Source of the DNA: Allobranchiibius sp. CTAmp26
GTDB taxonomy: Bacteria > Actinomycetota > Actinomycetes > Actinomycetales > Dermatophilaceae
Direction: 5' to 3'
Length of the DNA: 64,000 bases
Assembly (NCBI RefSeq): GCF_017565405.1
Contig: NZ_JAGEKR010000001.1
Span: 186,001-250,000, forward strand
Positions 17,301 to 25,956 of the stretch are shown here, piece after piece (positions within the stretch are counted from its first letter, which is position 1; the number at the start of each line of letters is the position of its first letter). The position numbers and the translations under genes were made by a program. A model generated the notes under the pieces. It saw only the letters and a program-made list of their open reading frames with translations. It searched no databases and had not been told where the DNA came from.

Positions 17301-17663
17301 ATGGATCTGCGCACCAGCGTCTACGCCATCGTCCGGCTGGTCCCGCGCGGGAGCGTCGTCAGCTACGGCGACATCGCCGGGATGCTCGCCATGTCGCCGC
17401 GAATGGTCGGGCGGTTCATGGCGCTGTGCGAGGAGGAGGACGTGCCGTTCTGGCGGGTGGTCAACTCGTACGGCGATCTGCCACCGCACGTGCGGGTGCA
17501 CGCCCTCGAGCACTGGCACGAGGAGGGGCTGGCGCTCAAGCCGAACGGACTGGGAGTGGCGATCCGGCGCTACCGGGCCGACCTCGCCGTCCTCGCCGAC
17601 GCGGCGGAGGCCGCCCTCGGCCCGTTGCCGGGGCTGGAGGACGACGACTCGTTCACAGAGTGA
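17301..17663 (+). CDS. Alkyltransferase-like protein (MGMT family, no active-site Cys)
   Basis: 120 aa. MGMT DNA-binding domain: RLVPRGSVVSYGDIAGMLAMSPRMVGRFMAL, then VPFWRVVNSYGDLP where active O6-methylguanine methyltransferases have PCHRV. The Cys is replaced by Phe (50) and the His by Trp (51), so it cannot accept an alkyl group; known alkyltransferase-like (ATL) proteins carry Trp at the Cys position, bind O6-alkylguanine and hand it to nucleotide excision repair. The 3' end overlaps the convergent acetyltransferase gene by 11 bp. An active Ogt is encoded at 25957-26505, so the two roles are split. Confidence 0.92.
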   Translation: MDLRTSVYAIVRLVPRGSVVSYGDIAGMLAMSPRMVGRFMALCEEEDVPFWRVVNSYGDLPPHVRVHALEHWHEEGLALKPNGLGVAIRRYRADLAVLADAAEAALGPLPGLEDDDSFTE

Positions 17664-18165
17664 GCAGCATCCGGGTGTTGCCGAGGGTGTTGGGCTTGAC
17701 CCGGTCCAGATCGAGGAATTCGGCCACGCCCTCGTCATAGGACTGCAGCAGCTCGCGATAGACGTCCGGCTCGACCGGATCGCCCTCGATCTCCCGGAAT
17801 CCGTGCCGGGCGAAGAAGTCGACCTCGAAGGTGAGGCAGAAGACCCGTCCGACCCCCAGGTCCCGGGCGTGGGCGAGCAGGTGGCGCAGCATCTGGTGAC
17901 CGGTCCCGTGACCGCGCACCTGCGGGTGGACCGCGATGGTGCGCACCTCGGCGACGTCCTCCCACATCACGTGCAGGGCGCCGCACCCGACCACGACGCC
18001 GTCGCGCTCAGCGACCACGAACTCCTGCAGGCCCTCGAAGTACGCGACGGGCGGTTTGGCGACGATGGCCCGGGTCGCGACGTACGGCTCGATCAAGCCG
18101 CGGATGGCGGGTACGTCGGCGGTGCGGGCGGGGCGCAGGGTCGTGCTCACCGACGCGTCGTCCAC
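17653..18165 (-). CDS. argA: Amino-acid N-acetyltransferase (ArgA-type GNAT)
   Basis: 170 aa, single GNAT domain: LRPARTADVPAIRGLIEPYV at the N-terminus, VRTIAVHPQVRGHGTGHQML (acetyl-CoA pyrophosphate loop R/Q-x-x-G-x-G/A, ~80-99), FFARHGFREIEGDPVEPDVYRE near the C-terminus. This matches the short actinobacterial N-acetylglutamate synthase that starts arginine biosynthesis. It is known in mycobacteria and related genera as a stand-alone gene; here it precedes the clpC terminator region. No kinase-like regulatory domain as in E. coli ArgA. Confidence 0.85.
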   Translation of the reverse strand: MDDASVSTTLRPARTADVPAIRGLIEPYVATRAIVAKPPVAYFEGLQEFVVAERDGVVVGCGALHVMWEDVAEVRTIAVHPQVRGHGTGHQMLRHLLAHARDLGVGRVFCLTFEVDFFARHGFREIEGDPVEPDVYRELLQSYDEGVAEFLDLDRVKPNTLGNTRMLLTL

Positions 18166-18202
18166 CCCACGACCCTAACCAGCGGGTCGGCGGACGCGAA
18201 TC

Positions 18203-18232
18203 GGCCCCGGATCCGCTGTGGGATCCGGGGCC
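18203..18232 (-). terminator. Stem-loop downstream of clpC
   Basis: Perfect 12-bp GC-rich stem (18203-18214 with 18221-18232) and 6-nt loop, 19 bp past the clpC stop. No clear T-run follows, which is usual for terminators in high-GC actinobacteria. Confidence 0.8.
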
Positions 18233-18250
18233 AATTCGGCTGTCGGTCGG

Positions 18251-20797
18251 TCAGTCCTTGCCGAGGTCGACGCCGTGCTCGCCGCCGCCCTCGCCGACAC
18301 CTGCCGGCTCGGGCAGTGCGTCGGGCGCCTTCGGCTTGGGCGAGCCGGCGAAGGTGAACTTCGCGGTCTTGCCCTCACCGTCGACGTCGACCAGGACGAT
18401 CTCACCCGCGCCGATCTCGCCGTAGAGGATCTTCTCGGACATCATGTCCTCGATCTCCCGCTGGATCGTGCGACGCAGCGGTCGGGCACCGAGCGCGGGG
18501 TCGTACCCGCGCTTGGCCAGCAGCGCCTTGGCGGGCGAGGTGAGTTCGATCGCCATGTCCTTGTCCTTCAGCCGCACGTCGAGCTTCTCGACCATGAGGT
18601 CGACGATCTCGACGATCTGCTCCTCGGTCAGCTGCGGGAAGACGATGGTGTCGTCCACGCGGTTGAGGAACTCGGGGCGGAAGTGCTGCTTGAGCTCGTC
18701 CTGCACCTTCGCGCGCATCCGGTCGTAGTCGGTTGCGGCGTCGTTGCCGGAGGCGAAGCCCAGCGAGACACCCTTGGAGATGTCCCTGGTGCCGAGGTTG
18801 GTGGTCATGATGATCACCGTGTTCTTGAAGTCCACGACCCGGCCCTGGGAGTCGGTCAACCGACCGTCCTCCAGGATCTGCAACAGGCTGTTGAAGATGT
18901 CCGGGTGCGCCTTCTCGACCTCGTCGAAGAGCACCACGGAGAAGGGCTTGCGCCGCACCTTCTCGGTCAGCTGGCCGCCCTCCTCGTACCCGACGTAGCC
19001 GGGAGGCGAACCGAACAGCCGCGAGACGGTGTGCTTCTCGGCGAACTCGGACATGTCGAGGGTGATCAACGCGTCCTCGTCGCCGAAGAGGAACTCCGCG
19101 AGCGCCTTGGCCAGCTCGGTCTTACCGACACCGGTCGGACCGGCGAAGATGAACGAGCCACCGGGACGACGGGGGTCCTTCAGACCCGCGCGGGTACGAC
19201 GGATGGCCTGGGAGAGCGCCTTGATCGCGTCGTCGTTGCCGACGACCCGCTTGTGCAGCTCGTCCTCCATCCGCAGCAGTCGCGAGGACTCCTCCTCGGT
19301 CAGCTTGAAGACGGGGATTCCGGTCGAGGCGGCGAGCACCTCGGCGATCAGCTCCTCGTCCACCTCGGCCACGACGTCCTGGTCGCCGGCCTTCCACTCC
19401 TTCTCACGCTGCGCCTTGGCGTTGATGAGGTTCTTCTCGTCATCACGCAGCGACGCGGCCTTCTCGAAGTCTTGCCCGTCGATCGCCGATTCCTTCTCAC
19501 GGCGCACGTGCTGGATCTTCTCGTCGTACTCACGGAGGTCGGTCGGAGCCGTCATCCGGCGGATGCGCAGTCGCGCACCGGCCTCGTCGATCAGGTCGAT
19601 CGCCTTGTCCGGCAGGTGCCGGTCGTTGATGTAGCGGTCGGCCATGTTGACCGCGCCCACCAGCGCGGCATCGGTGATCGTGACCCGGTGGTGGGCCTCG
19701 TACCGGTCGCGCAGACCCTTGAGGATCTCGATGGCGTGCGGGATCGAGGGCTCCATGACCTGGATGGGCTGGAAGCGGCGCTCGAGTGCCGCGTCCTTCT
19801 CGATGTGCTTGCGGTACTCGTCGAGCGTGGTCGCGCCGATCGTCTGCAGCTCGCCGCGCGCCAGCATCGGCTTCAGGATCGAGGCCGCGTCGATGGCGCC
19901 CTCGGCCGCGCCCGCACCGACGAGGGTGTGGATCTCGTCGATGAACAGGATGATGTCGCCGCGGGTGCGGATCTCCTTCAGCACCTTCTTCAGGCGCTCC
20001 TCGAAGTCACCGCGGTAGCGCGAACCGGCCACCAGCGACCCGAGGTCGAGGGTGTAGAGCTGCTTGTCCTTCAGCGTCTCGGGCACGTCGCCGCGCACGA
20101 TGTCCGCGGCGAGGCCCTCGACGACGGCGGTCTTGCCGACGCCGGGCTCACCGATGAGCACCGGGTTGTTCTTGGTACGCCGCGACAGCACCTGCATGAC
20201 ACGTTCGATCTCGGACTCGCGCCCGATGACCGGATCGAGTTTTCCGTCGCGCGCCGCCTGGGTCAGGTTGCGACCGAACTGGTCGAGCACCAGCGAACCC
20301 GCCGGGGTGCCCTCCTGCTGGCCCTGACCGCCGACGCCTGCGCCCGCGGTCTCCTTGCCCTGGTAGCCGGAGACGAGCTGGATGACCTGCTGGCGCACCC
20401 GCGCCAGGTCGGCGCCCATCTTGACCAGCACCTGGGCGGCGACGCCCTCGCCCTCGCGGATGAGGCCGAGCAGGATGTGCTCGGTGCCGATGTAGCTGTG
20501 GCCGAGCTGCAGACCCTCGCGCAGCGAGAGCTCCAGGACCTTCTTGGCCCGCGGGGTGAAGGGGATGTGGCCCGGCTGGGTCTGCTGGCTGGGGCCGATG
20601 ATCTCCTGCACCTGCTCGCGGACGGCCTCCAAGGAGATGCCGAGGCTCTCCAGGGCCTTGGCCGCGACGCCCTCACCCTCGTGGATGAGGCCGAGCAGGA
20701 TGTGCTCGGTGCCGATGTAGTTGTGGTTGAGCATGCGCGCCTCTTCTTGGGCGAGCACCACCACACGCCGTGCGCGGTCGGTGAACCGTTCGAACAT
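18251..20797 (-). CDS. clpC: ATP-dependent Clp protease ATP-binding subunit ClpC
   Basis: 848 aa. Two N-terminal Clp repeats (~1-145), first AAA+ module with Walker [11 protein letters not shown] (~215) and sensor region, a UVR/M-domain ([20 protein letters not shown], ~430), second AAA+ with Walker [10 protein letters not shown] (~555) and Walker B, and an ~30-residue tail. Unfolds substrates for the ClpP1P2 protease and is essential in many actinobacteria. The gene is followed by a strong stem-loop and is divergent from a kinase-like gene. No ClgR box was confirmed upstream. Confidence 0.98.
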   Translation of the reverse strand: MFERFTDRARRVVVLAQEEARMLNHNYIGTEHILLGLIHEGEGVAAKALESLGISLEAVREQVQEIIGPSQQTQPGHIPFTPRAKKVLELSLREGLQLGHSYIGTEHILLGLIREGEGVAAQVLVKMGADLARVRQQVIQLVSGYQGKETAGAGVGGQGQQEGTPAGSLVLDQFGRNLTQAARDGKLDPVIGRESEIERVMQVLSRRTKNNPVLIGEPGVGKTAVVEGLAADIVRGDVPETLKDKQLYTLDLGSLVAGSRYRGDFEERLKKVLKEIRTRGDIILFIDEIHTLVGAGAAEGAIDAASILKPMLARGELQTIGATTLDEYRKHIEKDAALERRFQPIQVMEPSIPHAIEILKGLRDRYEAHHRVTITDAALVGAVNMADRYINDRHLPDKAIDLIDEAGARLRIRRMTAPTDLREYDEKIQHVRREKESAIDGQDFEKAASLRDDEKNLINAKAQREKEWKAGDQDVVAEVDEELIAEVLAASTGIPVFKLTEEESSRLLRMEDELHKRVVGNDDAIKALSQAIRRTRAGLKDPRRPGGSFIFAGPTGVGKTELAKALAEFLFGDEDALITLDMSEFAEKHTVSRLFGSPPGYVGYEEGGQLTEKVRRKPFSVVLFDEVEKAHPDIFNSLLQILEDGRLTDSQGRVVDFKNTVIIMTTNLGTRDISKGVSLGFASGNDAATDYDRMRAKVQDELKQHFRPEFLNRVDDTIVFPQLTEEQIVEIVDLMVEKLDVRLKDKDMAIELTSPAKALLAKRGYDPALGARPLRRTIQREIEDMMSEKILYGEIGAGEIVLVDVDGEGKTAKFTFAGSPKPKAPDALPEPAGVGEGGGEHGVDLGKD

Positions 20798-20987
20798 GTC
20801 AACTCCCTTGAGGCTGCTGCCTGCGTCCTTCGATGCTATCCGCAGCGGCTGGGCGACCTACCTGCCCTGCTGCTGGTGTCTGATGACCTCAACGCGACCC
20901 ACCCACAGTGTGTTCCGCGCGGACCCCTCAGACGAAAGACGTTCGCCGTCAGCAGAAAGCCCGAGCGCCACGCTTACGATCCATACC

Positions 20988-22070
20988 GTGGCGGACACGG
21001 ACACGGACACGGACGTGGTGAAGGTGCAGGCCTTCGGGCACACCCTCGCCATCGAGGTCCCCGATCCCGCGTCGGCGGGGCGTGTGCGCGGCCAGTGGGC
21101 GCGTTGTCTGGCCGACGGCTCTGCGGACGCAACCGTGGATTCGGTCCGGTACGGCGCCGAGTTCGACCTCGACTTCGCCGAGTACACCGTCGTCTCCAGC
21201 GTCACCCTGCGGTTGATTCAGCTGTGCGCCGGCCGCCTCATGATGCTGCACGCGGCGGGGGTCGCCGACCCGGGCACGGGCGCCGTCATCGCCCTCGTCG
21301 CGGAGTCCGGCACCGGCAAGACGACTGCGGCCCAGCGGCTGTGCACGACCGGATTCGGCTACGTCACGGACGAGACGGTCGCCGTACGCGAGGACGGTCA
21401 GGTGTTGCCGTTCCCCAAGCCGCTGTCGGTCATCATCGAGGGCGAGGACCACAAGCAGCAACACGGGCCTGACGAGCTGGGGCTGCTCGCCGCGCCCGAG
21501 CATCCGGACCTGCGGCTGCACCGGATCGTCCTGCTCGAGCGCGACGGCGCACCGGGCGACCCGCCGCGGGTCGAGCAGCTGGCCCTGCTCGACGCCATCC
21601 TGGCGCTCATCCCGCAACTGTCGTTCCTGACGAAGATGGCCGATCCTCTGCTCACCCTCACGCGGCACGTGCGGTCCTGTGGAGGCATCCACCGCCTGCG
21701 GTACACCGAGATCCAGGAATGCGCCGACACGCTGCGGAAGTTGGTCGCCGACGACCCGGCAGAGGTCGCCGAGGTCGAGCACCTTCCGCCCACCGGTACG
21801 CCCGCCCGGGGGCAGGTCGGCTCGTACCATCGCGGCGCGTACGCCGACGCCGTCCGGATCGACGACGAGATCCTGCTGCTCATCGAGGACCTCCCGATCC
21901 GCTGCAGCGGGCTGGGCGCCACGGTGTGGGACGCCACCGCGCAGCCGCGCACCGCAGAGGAACTGGTCGACATCTGCATCGAGATGCACGGCGAGCACCC
22001 GGACGCCGACGCACTGGTCCGCGCCGCCGTCGAGGAACTGTGCAGGTACGGGGTGCTGGCGCAGGGCTGA
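20988..22070 (+). CDS. HPr-kinase-like P-loop protein with C-terminal PqqD-like domain
   Basis: 360 aa, GTG start followed by a run of Asp-Thr codons (ADTDTDTD). The middle has MMLHAAGVADPGTGAVIALVAESGTGKTTAAQRL (~85-115): a Walker A ESGTGKTT and the HAAGV context of HPr kinase/phosphorylase-related proteins. The C-terminus (~265-360, VGSYHRGAYADAVRIDDEILLL ... GLGATVWDATAQPRTAEEL) resembles PqqD-type peptide-binding domains. Such kinase-PqqD proteins are usually linked to ribosomal peptide maturation, but no precursor peptide or partner enzyme is visible nearby. Divergent from clpC with a 190-bp gap. Substrate unknown; assignment by motif and fold pattern only. Confidence 0.75.
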   Translation: MADTDTDTDVVKVQAFGHTLAIEVPDPASAGRVRGQWARCLADGSADATVDSVRYGAEFDLDFAEYTVVSSVTLRLIQLCAGRLMMLHAAGVADPGTGAVIALVAESGTGKTTAAQRLCTTGFGYVTDETVAVREDGQVLPFPKPLSVIIEGEDHKQQHGPDELGLLAAPEHPDLRLHRIVLLERDGAPGDPPRVEQLALLDAILALIPQLSFLTKMADPLLTLTRHVRSCGGIHRLRYTEIQECADTLRKLVADDPAEVAEVEHLPPTGTPARGQVGSYHRGAYADAVRIDDEILLLIEDLPIRCSGLGATVWDATAQPRTAEELVDICIEMHGEHPDADALVRAAVEELCRYGVLAQG

Positions 22071-22100
22071 TCGACCGATCTGGGTCGCTCGCCGGAACTC

Positions 22101-22418
22101 CGGTGCCAGTCCACGTCTTGGCCCGCTCGGCCCCGAACACACCCCCGCCACCCAGCACCCGCCCACGTCGTGGCCCGCTCGGCCCCGAACACACCCCCGT
22201 ACGCCCAGCACCCGCCCACGTCTTGACCCGCTCGGCCCCGAACACACCCCGCCACCCAGCACCCGCCCACGTCTGGGCCCGCTCGACCCCGAACACACCC
22301 CCGCCACCCAGCACCCGCCCACGTCTTGGCCCACTCGACCCCGAACACACCCCGAACGCCTGTGCCAGCCCACGTCTTGGCCCGCTCGGCCCCGAACACA
22401 CCCCCGCCGGCGAGACCA
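22101..22418. repeat. Six-copy ~52-bp tandem repeat
   Basis: This 318-bp stretch, in a 355-bp gap between the convergent kinase-like and ku genes, contains six copies of a unit with core CCACGTCTTGGCCCGCTCG followed by GCCCCGAACACACC. The CCACGTC cores begin at 22111, 22163, 22216, 22267, 22319 and 22370, so periods are 52, 53, 51, 52 and 51 bp. Units differ by small substitutions and indels. Period not divisible by three, so it is not a protein repeat; no unique spacers, so it is not a CRISPR array. Confidence 0.9.
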
Positions 22419-22425
22419 GCCCGCC

Positions 22426-23421
22426 TCAGCTGGCTTTCTTGGCCGTGCTCTTCTTGGTCGCCTTCGTCGCCGTCTTCTTCGCTGCGCTCTTCGTGGTCGT
22501 CTTCGCCGCCGACTTCTTCGCGGCTGTCTTCTTCGCAGCGCTCGTCGCGGTCGTTCTCGCCGCGCCGGTCTTCTTGGCAGCCGGCTTCGTGGCCGTGCTC
22601 GTGCCGCCGGCGACCTTCTTCGCCGGCGCCTCGCCCCGCGATGCCTTCGCCCGGTCGACGCTCTGCTGCAGGGCCGCCAGCAGGTCGACCACCTGGGCGG
22701 AGTCTCCCTCGTCCTCGTCCTGAGGAGCCTTGACCTCGCCTCCGTCGAGCTTGGCGCGGACGACCTCCTTGACCGCCTGCTCGTAGTCGTCGACGTAGTC
22801 GTCCGGCTCGTAGTCGCCGGCCAGCGACTCGACCAGCATCTGCGCCATCGCGAGCTCCGCGGGCTTGGCCGGCGACTCGTCCGCGTCGTCGAGGACGCCG
22901 AAGTCGGCCTCCCGCACCTCGTCGGGCCACAGCAGGGTCTGCAGGGCGATGACGCCGCCGCGCACGCGCAGCACCGCGATCGTCATCCGGGTGCGGATCG
23001 AGATCGTCACGATCGCGACCCGGTCGGTCTCCTCCAGCGCCGAGCGCAACAACTCGTACGGCTTGACCGCGGACTTGTCCGGTTCGAGGTAGTAGCACTT
23101 GTCCAGGTACATCGGGTCGATCTGGTCGCTCGGGACGAACTTGTCCACGGCGATCTCCCGGCTGCTGCTCGTCGGCAGCGAGGACAGGTCCTCGTCGGTC
23201 AGCACGACCATCTGGCCGTCCTCGGTCTCGTACCCCTTGGCGATGTCGTCGTACGCCACCTGCTCACCGTCGACCGAGCAGACCCGCTGATAGCGGATCC
23301 GACCGCCGTCCTCGCGGTGCACCTGACGGAACTGCACGTCGTGGTTCTCGGTCGCCGAGTACAGCCGGACCGGCACGTTCACCAGTCCGAACGACACGGC
23401 ACCTCTCCAAATGGCTCGCAC
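22426..23421 (-). CDS. ku: Non-homologous end-joining protein Ku
   Basis: 331 aa from GTG 23421 (VRAIWRGAVSFGLVNVPV, the usual Ku opening). Ku core to ~residue 255 with CYYLEPDKSAVKPYELLRSALEET and ADFGVLDD. A C-terminal tail of about 75 residues is almost only Lys, Ala, Thr and Ser (AAKKTAAKKSAAKT), likely a DNA-binding extension as in mycobacterial Ku. It binds DNA ends as a homodimer and recruits LigD. Its start is 16 bp from that of the divergent ligD ligase gene, so both share one promoter region. The upstream in-frame extension is not used. Confidence 0.96.
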   Translation of the reverse strand: MRAIWRGAVSFGLVNVPVRLYSATENHDVQFRQVHREDGGRIRYQRVCSVDGEQVAYDDIAKGYETEDGQMVVLTDEDLSSLPTSSSREIAVDKFVPSDQIDPMYLDKCYYLEPDKSAVKPYELLRSALEETDRVAIVTISIRTRMTIAVLRVRGGVIALQTLLWPDEVREADFGVLDDADESPAKPAELAMAQMLVESLAGDYEPDDYVDDYEQAVKEVVRAKLDGGEVKAPQDEDEGDSAQVVDLLAALQQSVDRAKASRGEAPAKKVAGGTSTATKPAAKKTGAARTTATSAAKKTAAKKSAAKTTTKSAAKKTATKATKKSTAKKAS

Positions 23422-23437
23422 CAGGCAAGATTGCCCC

Positions 23438-24397
23438 ATGCGCCCCATGCTCGCCACCCCTTCCGCGCGGGTGCCGAGCGGCGACCAGTGGCAGCACGAG
23501 GTCAAGTGGGACGGCATGCGGGTGCTGGCCGACGTGCACGACGGCCGGGTGCGGCTGACGTCACGCACCGAGCGGGAGGTGTCCGTCGCCTTCCCGGAGC
23601 TGCTCACGGACGCCGCGGGCCTCACGGAGTACGACGATCTGCTGCTCGACGGGGAGATCGTCAGCCTGCGCGACGGTCGACCGTCGTTCGGGGCGCTGGC
23701 CGAGCGGTTCAACGTCGGTGACGCACGCACCGCCGCGACCCTCGCGGTCCAGGCGCCCGTGACGCTGATGGCCTTCGACGTGCTGCGGGTCGCCGGTACG
23801 CCGACCCTCACGCGCCCGCTGTCCCAGAGGCGCGAACTGCTCGAGGGCATCGGGATCGCCACGGCCCGGGTGCAGGTGCCGCCGACGTTCCCCGGGGGCG
23901 CGGACCTGTTGCGCGCCACCGCGGACCAGGGCCTGGAGGGGATCGTCTCCAAACGCACCGACTCGGCCTACCTTCCGGGCTCGCGCAGCCCGCAATGGCG
24001 CAAGATCGTGCACCGCACCACCGGGTCGTACGTGATCGGCGGTTGGCGACCGGAGACCGACTCCGCGCGGCTGGGCGCGCTGCTCGTCGGGACACCCACG
24101 CCGAGTGGTCTGGCCTTCCGGGGACGGATCGGCTCGGGGCTGGCCGGTGCGGCGGGTGCTCGCCTCCTGGAGCAGCTGCGATCCCGCAGCCGCTCGGACT
24201 CCCCGTTCCTGGAGCGGGTTCCAGCGATCGACGCCAAAGGCTGCACCTGGGTGGACCCGGACCTGGTGGCGGATCTGGAGTACCACGGTGTCTCCGAGGG
24301 CGGCCGGTTGCGGCAACCCACCTGGCGCGGCCTGCGTCCCGACCTCACGCCCGCCGAATTGATGGACACCGCCGTAGAGGACCCCGCGGATGCCTGA
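23438..24397 (+). CDS. ligD: ATP-dependent DNA ligase, LigD ligase domain
   Basis: 319 aa from ATG 23438 (MRPMLATP, the usual ligase-domain start); ATG 23411 would overlap the divergent ku gene. Nucleotidyl-transferase domain with catalytic Lys23 in EVKWDG, motif III FDVLRVAG, motif IV GLEGIVSKRTDSAYLPG, motif V WRKIVH, then an OB-fold domain. It seals breaks in Ku-dependent end joining. The primase-polymerase domain is a separate gene, overlapping by 8 bp. The nuclease (phosphoesterase) domain of mycobacterial LigD is absent here. Confidence 0.95.
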   Translation: MRPMLATPSARVPSGDQWQHEVKWDGMRVLADVHDGRVRLTSRTEREVSVAFPELLTDAAGLTEYDDLLLDGEIVSLRDGRPSFGALAERFNVGDARTAATLAVQAPVTLMAFDVLRVAGTPTLTRPLSQRRELLEGIGIATARVQVPPTFPGGADLLRATADQGLEGIVSKRTDSAYLPGSRSPQWRKIVHRTTGSYVIGGWRPETDSARLGALLVGTPTPSGLAFRGRIGSGLAGAAGARLLEQLRSRSRSDSPFLERVPAIDAKGCTWVDPDLVADLEYHGVSEGGRLRQPTWRGLRPDLTPAELMDTAVEDPADA

Positions 24398-25286
24398 TGC
24401 GCAGCAGGTCAGTGTCGAGGTCGACGGCCGTCGTCTCGCGATCAGCAACCTGGACAAGGTGCTGTATCCGGCGACGGAGACCACCAAGGGCGAGGTGCTG
24501 CACTATTACGCGCGGGTGGCTCCGGTGCTGTTGCCGATCCTGCAGGGGCGGCCGGTGACCCGGGTCCGTTGGCCGCACGGCGTGGGCGACATGTCGTTCT
24601 TCGAGAAGAACGTGCCGCGCGGTGCGCCCTCCTGGCTGCCGCGGATGACGGTGAGCTCCAGCGGGTCACGCGGCGGCGGCGACCGTGTCACCTACCCGTT
24701 CGTGTCCGACCTCGCCGCGTTGACCTATCTGGCCAATCTGGCCGCCATCGAATTGCACGTGCCGCAATGGCGCTGGGTCGACGAAGCCCCCGCCAATCCC
24801 GACCGACTGGTGATCGACCTGGACCCCGGAGCGCCGGCGGGTCTGGCCGAGTGCGCACGTCTCGCGCTGCAGGTACGGGAAGAACTGGCGGCGGCGGGGA
24901 TGGAACGCACCGTCCCGGTCACGTCGGGTAGCAAGGGGATGCAGGTGTACGCCGCGGTGGACGGTTCGCGTACGAGCGAGGAGATACGCGACTGGGCCAA
25001 GGAGTTGGCCCAGTCTTTGACCCGACGCAATCCGGACCTGGTCGTGTGGAAGATGACCAAATCCATCCGCGGCGGGAAAGTGCTGTTGGACTGGTCACAG
25101 AACACCGCTGCTAAGACCACCATCGCTCCGTATTCCCTTCGCGGCAGGGAACGGCCGATGGTGGCCGCCCCGCGCAGCTGGGAAGAAGTCGAGGACCACG
25201 GCCGGCTCACACAACTCGATTTCGAAGAAGTGCTTGACCGACTCGATTCTGACGGGGATCTATTCGGCGACGCGCTGCTGGACTGA
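24390..25286 (+). CDS. ligD: LigD primase-polymerase domain protein
   Basis: 298 aa. The stand-alone archaeo-eukaryotic primase-like domain of LigD: MPDAQQVSVEVDGRRLAISNLDKVLYP at the start, VIDLDPGAPAGLAE (metal-binding Asp pair) near residue 147, TSGSKGMQVY (~180), VLLDWSQNTAAKTTIAPYSLRGRE (~232). It adds nucleotides to gaps and ends in NHEJ. Overlaps the ligase gene by 8 bp (translational coupling) and ends 2 bp before the convergent lsr2. Confidence 0.95.
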   Translation: MPDAQQVSVEVDGRRLAISNLDKVLYPATETTKGEVLHYYARVAPVLLPILQGRPVTRVRWPHGVGDMSFFEKNVPRGAPSWLPRMTVSSSGSRGGGDRVTYPFVSDLAALTYLANLAAIELHVPQWRWVDEAPANPDRLVIDLDPGAPAGLAECARLALQVREELAAAGMERTVPVTSGSKGMQVYAAVDGSRTSEEIRDWAKELAQSLTRRNPDLVVWKMTKSIRGGKVLLDWSQNTAAKTTIAPYSLRGRERPMVAAPRSWEEVEDHGRLTQLDFEEVLDRLDSDGDLFGDALLD

Positions 25287-25288
25287 AT

Positions 25289-25627
25289 TCAGGAATTGGC
25301 CTGGGCGTAGGCGGTCTGGAGCTCACCGGAAACCCGGCCGCGGTCACTCACGGTGAAACCGTTGGAGCGACCCCATTCACGGATCTTGTTCAGGTCGTCG
25401 CGACCGGCCGTGCTGCCCGCCGTCGCACGAGTGACGGTCGCCTTGCGGGCGCCCCGGACCTTCCGGGCGTGGCCGGTCCAGGTAGCCAGGTCGTCGCGCA
25501 GGCGGGCGGCATTTGCCGAGGACAGATCAATCTCGTAGTTGACGCCGTCAAGGGCGAAAGTCACGGTCTCCGCGGCTTCGGAGTGGTCGAGGTCGTCTTC
25601 CAGCAGAATCTGGACGCGCTGAGCCAT
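25289..25627 (-). CDS. lsr2: Nucleoid-associated protein Lsr2
   Basis: 112 aa. N-terminal oligomerisation domain (MAQRVQILLEDDLD ... VNYEIDLSSANAARLRDDL) and a C-terminal DNA-binding domain (IREWGRSNGFTVSDRGRVSGEL), with RGR at the AT-hook position. Lsr2 is the actinobacterial H-NS analogue: it coats AT-rich DNA, bridges it and silences transferred genes. Preceded by a good Shine-Dalgarno (AGGAG, 6 bp before ATG) and an unusually AT-rich leader. In many actinobacteria lsr2 follows lysS and precedes clpC; here the NHEJ genes and kinase-like gene lie between lsr2 and clpC, and no lysS is present. Confidence 0.97.
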   Translation of the reverse strand: MAQRVQILLEDDLDHSEAAETVTFALDGVNYEIDLSSANAARLRDDLATWTGHARKVRGARKATVTRATAGSTAGRDDLNKIREWGRSNGFTVSDRGRVSGELQTAYAQANS

Positions 25628-25674
25628 ATCAATCTCCTATGTACCCGATGTGGGTTATGCATCGTTTGGTGGAC

Positions 25675-25708
25675 CCTTCAACAACGCACACCTGGGCGTC
25701 ATTGAAGG
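25675..25708. promoter_or_regulatory. Inverted repeat in the AT-rich leader of lsr2
   Basis: CCTTCAA (25675-25681) and TTGAAGG (25702-25708) form 7-bp arms with a 20-nt loop, 47-81 bp upstream of lsr2. The flanking DNA is much more AT-rich than the rest of the window. Possible regulator or Lsr2 self-binding site; alternatively the terminator of neither gene. Confidence 0.4.
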
Positions 25709-25731
25709 CGATGCAAAGATAACATACTAAT

Positions 25732-25926
25732 TCAGGAGTCTTGAGAGGCACTCGGCGTAGTCGGAGGCTGTGTCGGGGCATCCGGTGTATCGCTTTTGTG
25801 TTCTTCTTCCCACTGCGCTTGCGCTATTCGCTCACGCCGGTCGCCCTCCATCATGTGGCGCAGCACGAGATACAACAGAAACAGCAGGCCGATCGACGGC
25901 ACGAGTGTTTCGAGGGCGGCCCACAT
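25732..25926 (-). CDS. Small single-pass membrane protein
   Basis: 64 aa. One hydrophobic helix near the N-terminus (LVPSIGLLFLLYLVLRHMM, ~8-26), then a charged and Pro/Thr/Ser-rich tail (~27-64) that should face the cytoplasm. Similar small proteins lie next to lsr2 or lysS in related actinobacteria, which is the main support for it being a gene along with its hydrophobic pattern. Function unknown; one of several tiny membrane proteins in this window (also 55430 and 61320). Confidence 0.7.
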   Translation of the reverse strand: MWAALETLVPSIGLLFLLYLVLRHMMEGDRRERIAQAQWEEEHKSDTPDAPTQPPTTPSASQDS

Positions 25927-25956
25927 GGCTCCAGAGTAGGCCGCCCCACCGATCGC

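Noticed and set aside
20798-20987. ClgR box upstream of clpC
   Set aside because: A partial GTTCGCC occurs but no matching second half-site, so I could not support it.
18218-21472. Very long open frame opposite clpC
   Set aside because: Antisense of a clearly real AAA+ gene; low-complexity Leu/Val/Asp/Gly composition typical of GC-rich shadow frames.
22101-22418. CRISPR array
   Set aside because: Repeats are contiguous 52-bp units without unique spacers, and no cas gene is near.
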